Source: an uncultured Eubacterium sp. (GTDB lineage Bacteria > Bacillota > Clostridia > Eubacteriales > Eubacteriaceae). Taken from it: DNA of 10,276 nucleotides. Positions 1 to 4,734 of this stretch are shown here, piece after piece. The stretch spans positions 1 through 10,276 of the forward strand of contig CACZTE010000208.1 of assembly GCA_902784045.1 (NCBI GenBank), in the 5' to 3' direction. Position 1 is the first letter of the stretch. Each line of letters begins with the position of its first letter. The position numbers and the translations under genes were made by a program. The notes below the pieces were generated by a model that did not search any database, was not told the DNA's origin, and saw only the letters and a program-made list of their open reading frames with translations.

Positions 1-1
1 C

Positions 2-763
2 GCCCCGTCCATCGCGTCCACTGACGCGCCCTGTTCCGCCCTGTCCGTCATTTACACCGATGACGGCGTCTTCGAACGCTATCTCGTACTTCCCAAAAAT
101 CCGGAAATGGTCATCATGGACACCGATGTCATTAAAGAAGCACCGGTTCGTCTCTTTGTCTCCGGTATGGGCGATGCCATGGCTACCTATTTTGAAGCAC
201 AAGCCACCTATGACGCCAACGCCTGCGTCATGTCCGGAGGTCACGTCACCAACTCCGCTCTCAAACTTGCCCGTCTCTGCTTTGACATTTTGATTGCTGA
301 TGGTCTCAAAGCCAAACTCGCTGTCGACAAAAAAGTTTGTACTCAGGCAGTCGAAAACGTCATTGAAGCCAACACTTATTTAAGCGGTGTCGGTTTTGAA
401 AGCGGCGGACTCGCGGCGGCTCACGCTATCCACAACGGCCTCACCGTTCTTCCTGAATGCCATCACATGTATCACGGCGAAAAAGTCGCTTTCGGTACCT
501 TGACCCAGCTCGTTCTCGAAAATCGTCCCATGGAAGACCTCGAAGAAGTCCTCGATTTCTGCTATGCCGTTGGTCTCCCCGTCACATTAGAACAGCTTGG
601 TGTCGAAGATGTCACCGAAGAAAAAATCATGGCCGTAGCCGAAGCCTCCTGCGCCGAAGGCGAAACCATCTTCAACATGCCCTTCGAAGTCAACGCCGAC
701 AGCGTCTACGCGGCAATCATGGCAGCTGACGCTATTGGCCAATCCTATTTAATGGAAGATTAA
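2..763 (+). CDS. gldA: Glycerol dehydrogenase, C-terminal part (5' end outside window)
   Basis: This gene oxidises glycerol to dihydroxyacetone with NAD+ in the cytoplasm; it belongs to the metal-dependent iron-containing alcohol dehydrogenase superfamily. The frame is open from base 2, so the start lies upstream. About 253 residues are present and, from the usual family length of about 365, roughly 110 (most of the nucleotide-binding domain) are missing. The fragment begins with a family-typical stretch containing STDAPCSALSVIY, followed by the metal site: Asp in GMGDAMATYFEA, His in AAAHAIHNGL and His in MYHGEKVAFG, matching the Asp/His/His zinc ligands of bacterial GldA. Motif order and spacing are normal and the reading frame is intact to the TAA stop. 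A structured spacer and hairpin terminator follow, so it ends its transcription unit. Nothing visible shows whether a dihydroxyacetone kinase accompanies it. Confidence 0.93.
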   Translation, partial: APSIASTDAPCSALSVIYTDDGVFERYLVLPKNPEMVIMDTDVIKEAPVRLFVSGMGDAMATYFEAQATYDANACVMSGGHVTNSALKLARLCFDILIADGLKAKLAVDKKVCTQAVENVIEANTYLSGVGFESGGLAAAHAIHNGLTVLPECHHMYHGEKVAFGTLTQLVLENRPMEDLEEVLDFCYAVGLPVTLEQLGVEDVTEEKIMAVAEASCAEGETIFNMPFEVNADSVYAAIMAADAIGQSYLMED

Positions 764-776
764 TCCGGTGCTCGAC

Positions 777-826
777 CAGCGTGACGGCATTTGACCGATT
801 TCGTGTCAATCCCGCTTCACGCGCTG
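777..826. repeat. Imperfect inverted repeat after gldA
   Basis: CAGCGTGA (777-784) can pair with TCACGCGCTG (817-826) with a two-base bulge. Inside it, TTGAC (791-795) pairs with GTCAA (805-809). The element lies between the gldA stop and its terminator. It could stabilise the mRNA 3' end. Part of it resembles the hairpin near 10080-10117. Confidence 0.4.
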
Positions 827-840
827 TTATCACCATCAAA

Positions 841-875
841 AAAACCGTCGGCAGCAACCGGCGGTTTTATATTGC
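841..875 (+). terminator. Rho-independent terminator of gldA
   Basis: AAAACCGTCGG (841-851) pairs with CCGGCGGTTTT (858-868), giving an 11-bp stem with one G-U pair and a six-base loop, followed by an AT-rich tail. The A-run before the stem means it could also work on the opposite strand, where it would back up the small RNA terminator at 949-981. Confidence 0.8.
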
Positions 876-948
876 GAAAAATCCGAAACAGCCCTTCAAT
901 GAAAACGCCTTGATTAATTGGTGTGTATGGGACAAAGGATAAAAAAGC

Positions 949-981
949 AAAAAAATTCGCCGGCAACGATATGCTACCGGC
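949..981 (-). terminator. Left-pointing hairpin terminator
   Basis: On the minus strand GCCGG pairs with CCGGC and CA with TG around a six-base loop, with a TAG bulge. The stem occupies 959-965 and 972-981 on the plus strand. It is followed by GAA and a run of seven Ts. It would end the candidate small RNA and could also stop read-through from the TIM-barrel gene about 190 bases upstream. Confidence 0.65.
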
Positions 982-1033
982 TATAATAAGGAAAAGAAAT
1001 GAAAATGTTGAGGATAACCCTCTAACAATTACA
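949..1033 (-). ncRNA. Candidate small RNA of about 85 nt
   Basis: A near-consensus promoter (1040-1067, minus strand) predicts a start near 1033, and a hairpin plus seven-T run ends the transcript near 949. The predicted RNA has a 5' stem-loop (1007-1026: a GAGG/CCTC stem extended by GTT/AAC with one bulged base), then an unpaired pyrimidine-rich linker reading CATTTCCTTATT, then the terminator hairpin. It contains no ATG. The linker includes an anti-Shine-Dalgarno type sequence (UUUCCUU), which is common in base-pairing regulators. It can pair over nine bases with AUAAGGAAA at 7018-7026, just upstream of the polysaccharide deacetylase, although any purine-rich leader would give partial matches. 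No known RNA family was recognised. Promoter, hairpin and T-run are seen directly; the RNA itself is inferred. Confidence 0.55.
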
Positions 1034-1039
1034 ATATTA

Positions 1040-1067
1040 ATTATAATCATATTCTCCAAAAAGTCAA
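1040..1067 (-). promoter_or_regulatory. Strong sigma-A type promoter facing left
   Basis: The minus strand carries TTGACT (-35, plus-strand 1062-1067), a 16-base spacer and a perfect TATAAT (-10, 1040-1045). It lies about 105 bases downstream of the TIM-barrel gene and points away from it. No protein gene is available for it on that strand before the terminator at 949-981, so a small RNA is the likely product. Confidence 0.7.
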
Positions 1068-1171
1068 TCGTTTTATTAAAAATTGTATTATTATTTGTGC
1101 ATTTTTTTAATTACCACTCAAAATTGTCAGTGTACTGGCCTCTCCGATTATCAAAAAGTCAAAATGTAATT

Positions 1172-2017
1172 TCAAACGTGGATTTTAACGTCTGTTTCCA
1201 AAAGAATCGGCGCCATGGACGCGCGAAGCGCTGTCAGAAATTCCATTGGTTTTTTATCGCGCCATTTTCCCGAAGCAATCACTTCAAAAGATAAAACGTG
1301 CCAGTCGATGGCCTTAAGCTGCCTGATAACATCAGCCTCGGGAACAATGCCTTCCCCCGGAATCATATGGCGATCAAGGTTTAAATCATTATCGGATAGA
1401 TGCAGCGCTTTAAGTCTGTCGCCGTATTCCCGAAGCAGTTTCCCCCGGCCGCAGTTGAGCATATAATCGTGGGACACATCGTAGCACATGCCGAGATGTG
1501 GTGTTTGAATTCGGTCAAGTACATAGCGTAACAAATAGGTTCGCGACACATTTTCCACGGCGATATCCACACCGTAGCGCTCCCCGGCTTCCGCCAGTTC
1601 CGAGAAAAACGCGTAGCCGTTATCCAAGCAGAGCGCGTCGTTATCCAAGTCAAGGTCGTTGGTGTGCACCACGATGGCCGGCACGTCAAATCGCGCGCAA
1701 TCGGCAATCATATCGATAAAGGTACTCACATAATCGGCGTTTTCAGCAATAGTTTTTTCCCAAATGGCGTTATAACCGATATATGGCGCATGAAAATTGG
1801 TGATGTCAAGGCCATGATTTCTGACATAATCGGGAAAATCTTCTTTACGGTAAAGATCAGGTGCTATTTCGTCTTCCCAGGAAATCATGACAGCGTCAAA
1901 ACCCGCCTGTTTGATGGCCTGGATGCGCGCCTCAAAAGGCATAAAATAGCCGAACCATGAAAAGACACTATAGGTCCACTCGTATGTTTGCTTGATTAAA
2001 TTTGATTCTAAAGACAT
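1172..2017 (-). CDS. Sugar phosphate isomerase/epimerase-like TIM-barrel protein
   Basis: A 281-residue cytoplasmic protein of the xylose isomerase-like (AP endonuclease 2) TIM-barrel superfamily, whose members isomerise or epimerise sugars or related compounds with a divalent metal. The metal-site pattern is present: Glu155 in IAVENV, Asp180 and His183 in CYDVSHD, His206 in ALHLSDND and Glu244 in LSFEV, with additional His76 (FHAPY) and His118. The chosen start is the ATG at 2015-2017, preceded by AAAGGAAAA at a good distance; an in-frame TTG 57 bases further upstream has no comparable site. The substrate cannot be told from sequence. The gene lies downstream of mtnA but is separated by 175 bases and a terminator, so it is probably transcribed on its own; no clear promoter was found. 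A role in methylthioribulose phosphate metabolism is possible by location only. Confidence 0.85.
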   Translation of the reverse strand: MSLESNLIKQTYEWTYSVFSWFGYFMPFEARIQAIKQAGFDAVMISWEDEIAPDLYRKEDFPDYVRNHGLDITNFHAPYIGYNAIWEKTIAENADYVSTFIDMIADCARFDVPAIVVHTNDLDLDNDALCLDNGYAFFSELAEAGERYGVDIAVENVSRTYLLRYVLDRIQTPHLGMCYDVSHDYMLNCGRGKLLREYGDRLKALHLSDNDLNLDRHMIPGEGIVPEADVIRQLKAIDWHVLSFEVIASGKWRDKKPMEFLTALRASMAPILLETDVKIHV

Positions 2018-2109
2018 GCTGCGTTTTCCTTTATTTTCGTAGAGTTTTTCTGACAATAATTGACCATCAGACAAACAGCGCGATGACCTTTTTACCCATT
2101 CGTCCGGCT

Positions 2110-2159
2110 AAAAAAAACCGCCGCTGTTGCTTTTTTGGAAAATCACAAACGGCAGTTTT
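2110..2159 (-). terminator. Terminator after mtnA
   Basis: On the minus strand AAAACTGCCGT pairs with GCGGCGGTTTT (plus-strand arms 2149-2159 and 2114-2124), with two G-U pairs and a loop of 24 bases, followed by a run of eight Ts including the stem's last four. It separates mtnA from the TIM-barrel gene. A T-run also follows on the plus strand, so it may be bidirectional. Confidence 0.75.
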
Positions 2160-2192
2160 TGTATCATGATTATTTAAATGGATTACTGGTGT

Positions 2193-3233
2193 TTATCGGT
2201 CTTTAATCGTAAGTCTCGGAATTGTGCGGTAATACGGCGGTGAGACCACGCCCTGCTCGGTGATAATCGCCGTCACGTTTTGGTGAGGGGTTACATCAAA
2301 GGCCGGATTTTCAAAATTGATGCCGTCCGGGGCAATCTGCTGTCCTTTGATATATTTAATCTCATCGGGATCGCGCTGTTCAATGACAATATCGTCTCCC
2401 GACAGCATGCCGAAATCAATGGTAGATGTCGGCGCCGCCACATAAAAGGGAATGCGGTGGGCCTGGGCAAGCACAGACAGCGCGTAAGTGCCGATTTTAT
2501 TGGCCACATCGCCGTTACGCGTGATGCGATCCGCCCCCACCACGATGCATTTGATTTTACCCTGTTTCATCATCCACCCGGCCATGTTGTCAGTGATTAA
2601 GGTGACGGGAATCCCGTCTTTGGCAAGCTCATAAGCGGTCAGTCTCGCACCTTGTAGCAGCGGACGCGTTTCATCGGCATAGACTTTGATGTTTTTACCA
2701 GCATCATAAGCCGCCCGGATCACACCCAAAGCCGTTCCGTAATCCGCCGTAGCCAAAGCGCCGGCGTTGCAATGGGTAAGAATGGTATCTCCCCGATTAA
2801 TCAGCTTTTGCCCGTGCTCACCGATGGCGCGGCACATAGCAATGTCCTCTTCGCAAATCGCGTCGGCTTCGGCTTTTAGAGCCGCTACAGCCGTTTTGGG
2901 GTTACGTCCCACGGGATTTTTAAACAATACCACCATGCGTTCAACAGCCCAGGCCAGATTAACCGCCGTCGGGCGAACGCTTTTGATATGCTCGCAAGCA
3001 TCTTTCATATGTAGCATAAACGCGTCGGTAGGAAGCGTCTTAAATTCCTCCGCCGCGAGATACACGGCATAGGCCGCTGTCACACCGATGGCAGGCGCGC
3101 CGCGCACCACCATGGTTTTAATGGCCTCGGCCACTTCCCGGTAGTCGGTGTAGGAGCGGATGACTTCCTCGGTGGGAAGAAGCGTTTGGTCGATGAGCTT
3201 TAAGGCGCCGTTTTCAAAATATACGGGTTTCAT
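2193..3233 (-). CDS. mtnA: S-methyl-5-thioribose-1-phosphate isomerase
   Basis: MtnA converts 5-methylthioribose-1-phosphate to 5-methylthioribulose-1-phosphate in methionine salvage. It belongs to the family that includes the eIF2B regulatory subunits. The protein has 346 residues, normal for the family. Visible signatures are RGAPAIG (44-50), the catalytic cysteine in THCNAGALAT (Cys155, equivalent to Cys160 of the Bacillus enzyme) and the catalytic aspartate in GADRI (Asp235), followed by NGDVANKIGTY. The start chosen is the ATG at 3231-3233: GGGAGA lies seven bases upstream, inside the end of mtnP, whereas an upstream in-frame TTG has no support. Only one base separates the mtnP stop from this start, implying co-transcription and probably coupled translation. 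The substrate is the product of MtnP, so the two genes form a two-step unit. Confidence 0.95.
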   Translation of the reverse strand: MKPVYFENGALKLIDQTLLPTEEVIRSYTDYREVAEAIKTMVVRGAPAIGVTAAYAVYLAAEEFKTLPTDAFMLHMKDACEHIKSVRPTAVNLAWAVERMVVLFKNPVGRNPKTAVAALKAEADAICEEDIAMCRAIGEHGQKLINRGDTILTHCNAGALATADYGTALGVIRAAYDAGKNIKVYADETRPLLQGARLTAYELAKDGIPVTLITDNMAGWMMKQGKIKCIVVGADRITRNGDVANKIGTYALSVLAQAHRIPFYVAAPTSTIDFGMLSGDDIVIEQRDPDEIKYIKGQQIAPDGINFENPAFDVTPHQNVTAIITEQGVVSPPYYRTIPRLTIKDR

Positions 3234-3234
3234 T

Positions 3235-3993
3235 TTATTTTCTCCCGATGCGTTCAATCATGCGAAGCATTAGCGCTTTCATGTCCTTGGTTTTCTCATC
3301 CAAAATGGCGGCAACCTGTTCCTCGGTCACCGGTTTGATACCCGGCTCTTCATCCAGGCCAGCGTCATAGTCGGTAACGAGGGCGACGTTGACCACCGGA
3401 ATTCCCTTTTCCTGGCAGAGATAACATTCGGGGTATTGGGTCATATTGACGAGATCGCCTCCCATCCAGGCAAACATTTTACTTTCGGCCCGGGTAGAAA
3501 AACGCGGTCCGTTGATGACGACCGTAGTGCCGCCGTCATGGACATTTAGCCCCAAAGCGCGGCCTTCTTCCAACGCGAAAGCGCGCAAATCGGCATCGTA
3601 GGGATCGGCGGAGCTGACGTGTTTAATGTTAGGGCTTTCCACATAGGTGTCTTTACGTCCCGATGTGAAATTGATATATTGATCGGTGACCACAAAATCA
3701 CCGGGCTTATAATCCGCGCGAAAAGAACCGACACAATTGGGCGATAGAATAGCCTTGACGCCGAGTTTCGCCATGATGTCCACATTGGCGCGGTAATTGA
3801 TTTCCGAAGGAGCAAGGACATGTCCTTTGCCGTGGCGCGGCATAAACGCGACGGTTTTGCCATTGATACTGTAAAGAGAGACAGGTCCCGACGGTTTGCC
3901 GTATTTTGAATCTATGTCAACGTTGCGGTAGTCACTTCCCATGTCGTAAAAGCCCGATCCGCCGAAAATGCCGATATCCGCTTTATAATACAT
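3235..3993 (-). CDS. mtnP: S-methyl-5'-thioadenosine phosphorylase
   Basis: MtnP splits 5'-methylthioadenosine, a by-product of polyamine synthesis and other S-adenosylmethionine reactions, with phosphate into adenine and 5-methylthioribose-1-phosphate. It is a cytoplasmic PNP-family enzyme. The 252-residue protein shows GGSG (11-14) and RHGKGH (53-58) of the phosphate site, NYRAN (66-70), GPRFSTRAES (162-171), NMT (183-185) and TDYD (207-210). Asp208 and Asp210 occupy the positions that bind a 6-aminopurine in MTA phosphorylases, where PNP and methylthioinosine phosphorylases carry Asn; adenine specificity is therefore favoured. The ATG at 3991-3993 is preceded by AAGGAG at a normal distance. 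A GTG frame extension starting 69 bases upstream would run through the leader hairpins and is rejected. mtnA follows after one base. The 117-base leader may contain its own promoter and an attenuator. Confidence 0.93.
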   Translation of the reverse strand: MYYKADIGIFGGSGFYDMGSDYRNVDIDSKYGKPSGPVSLYSINGKTVAFMPRHGKGHVLAPSEINYRANVDIMAKLGVKAILSPNCVGSFRADYKPGDFVVTDQYINFTSGRKDTYVESPNIKHVSSADPYDADLRAFALEEGRALGLNVHDGGTTVVINGPRFSTRAESKMFAWMGGDLVNMTQYPECYLCQEKGIPVVNVALVTDYDAGLDEEPGIKPVTEEQVAAILDEKTKDMKALMLRMIERIGRK

Positions 3994-4018
3994 GTTATTC
4001 TCCTTGTTTAATGTTTTG

Positions 4019-4036
4019 AAAAAGCCCTCTCGGGCC
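4019..4036 (-). terminator. Short GAGA-loop terminator upstream of mtnP
   Basis: On the minus strand GCCC (4035-4032), loop GAGA and GGGC (4027-4024) form a compact stem, extended by one G-U pair and followed by five Ts. It lies between pncA and mtnP. It could be a weak terminator for pncA or the terminator half of an attenuator. The stem is short, so its efficiency is uncertain. Confidence 0.45.
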
Positions 4037-4050
4037 AAACGCCAACGCTT

Positions 4051-4084
4051 TGCCTTTGACACTTTTTCTTTTCGTCAAAGGGCA
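4051..4084 (-). repeat. Leader hairpin between pncA and mtnP
   Basis: TGCCTTTGAC (4051-4060) pairs with GTCAAAGGGCA (4074-4084) with one bulged base around a 13-base loop. No T-run follows on either strand, so it is not itself a terminator. Confidence 0.5.
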
Positions 4085-4101
4085 TGGCTTCAAACCGAAT
4101 G

Positions 4102-4130
4102 AATTTAATATTATTTTTTGATGACATCAA
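4102..4130 (-). promoter_or_regulatory. Possible internal promoter for mtnP-mtnA
   Basis: Minus strand TTGATG (4125-4130), a 17-base AT-rich spacer and TAAATT (4102-4107). It overlaps the last codons of pncA. The -10 matches the consensus at only four of six bases, so this is a moderate candidate. If real, it starts a leader of about 100 nt. Confidence 0.35.
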
Positions 4131-4674
4131 AGCCCAAGCTGGTTTTGAAGTGGTTTAATGCCCAATCCTGTCCGCCGGGCACAAATGTTGCCACGCAGGA
4201 TTCACGCACAACGCCGTGAAATCCAAGATTGTAAGCGTCCACCGCGGTATGCAGCACGCAAATGTCCGTACACACGCCGGCCAGTTCAACGGTATCGATA
4301 CCGTGCTGACGAAGCAGGCTGTTAAGCGGTGTGCCGTTGAAGGCGGAGTAACGCAGTTTATCCATATAAAAAATTTGTGTGTCTTTTAAACTGCGGTGTG
4401 CCTTGAGGGTCTCTCCGGTCTCACCAAATACGCTTCGCCCAAAGGTGCTCTTAATGTTGTGGGGTGGAAACAGTGCCGTTTCGGGATGGCTTGTATCACC
4501 TTCAAAATGCAAATCATTGGTCACAAAAACCAAGCCGCCTTTTGATAAAATTGATTCCACTCGCGAAGCGATGGCACCATCAATGGCCTGAGCCGGCTTT
4601 CCAGCCGTCAGCCTGCCGTCATCCGCTACAAAATCATATGTATAATCGATAAGAACAAGTGCTTCTTTACCCAT
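4111..4674 (-). CDS. pncA: Nicotinamidase (isochorismatase-fold cysteine hydrolase)
   Basis: PncA hydrolyses nicotinamide to nicotinate and ammonia, feeding the Preiss-Handler route of NAD salvage in the cytoplasm. The 187-residue protein aligns by eye with the well-studied streptococcal nicotinamidase along most of its length, including DYT.DFVAD.G.LTAGKPAQAI near the start and TDICVLHTA.DAYNLG near the end. The catalytic triad is Asp10, Lys106 (in YMDKLRYSAFNGT) and Cys139 (in VCTDICVLHT). The metal ligands appear as Asp54, His56, Glu65 and His72. The ATG at 4672-4674 follows AAAGGA at seven bases. It lies 61 bases after the DUF2284 gene with no obvious terminator between them, suggesting one operon. 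Activity on other amides is possible, as in the wider family, but the match to nicotinamidases is specific. Confidence 0.9.
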   Translation of the reverse strand: MGKEALVLIDYTYDFVADDGRLTAGKPAQAIDGAIASRVESILSKGGLVFVTNDLHFEGDTSHPETALFPPHNIKSTFGRSVFGETGETLKAHRSLKDTQIFYMDKLRYSAFNGTPLNSLLRQHGIDTVELAGVCTDICVLHTAVDAYNLGFHGVVRESCVATFVPGGQDWALNHFKTSLGFDVIKK

Positions 4675-4734
4675 ATCATTATCCTTTTTTAAACAATTTT
4701 CGTGTTTTGACGCGATGAATAAAAAAGCGTATTA

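Larger units (their letters stand above)
764..1171. other. 408-base gap between gldA and the TIM-barrel gene
   Basis: No convincing protein-coding gene lies here. In order it holds an imperfect inverted repeat (777-826), the gldA terminator (841-875), a hairpin terminator pointing left (949-981), a small hairpin (1007-1026) and a strong left-pointing promoter (1040-1067). Bases 1068-1171 are AT-rich with no clear structure. An eight-codon open frame on the plus strand begins at 1001 after a purine-rich stretch, but no promoter supports it. The gap is best read as the gldA 3' end plus a small RNA locus. Confidence 0.6.
3994..4095 (-). promoter_or_regulatory. Candidate attenuator leader of mtnP-mtnA
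   Basis: Between the predicted start near 4095 and the mtnP ribosome binding site (3999-4004), the minus strand can form a ten-pair hairpin with one bulge (4051-4084) and then a short GC stem with a GAGA loop and a T-run (4019-4036). An alternative pairing exists: TTTGAAGCC (4094-4086) with GGCTTTTTCAAA (4026-4015), nine pairs with a three-base bulge. This would take up the second arm and the T-run of the terminator. Such mutually exclusive folds are typical of transcription attenuation. No known riboswitch consensus was recognised. Confidence 0.4.

Noticed and set aside
1001..1027. Eight-codon plus-strand leader peptide after AAGGAAAAG
   Set aside because: No downstream plus-strand gene exists to regulate and the TATAAT-like box at 982 has no -35 partner; the region is better explained by the minus-strand small RNA.
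817..1059. 80-codon minus-strand frame in the gap after gldA
   Set aside because: It begins with TTG inside the promoter at 1040-1067, reads through two terminator hairpins and resembles no protein family.
923..1294. 123-codon plus-strand frame overlapping the TIM-barrel gene
   Set aside because: It overlaps the real gene in antisense, has low-complexity Lys/Asn/Ile composition and no ribosome binding site.
2018..2074. N-terminal extension of the TIM-barrel protein from TTG at 2074
   Set aside because: No Shine-Dalgarno precedes it, whereas AAAGGAAAA stands before the ATG at 2017.
3994..4062. N-terminal extension of mtnP starting from GTG at 4062
   Set aside because: It would translate the leader hairpins; the ATG at 3993 has AAGGAG at correct spacing and matches the family's usual N-terminus.
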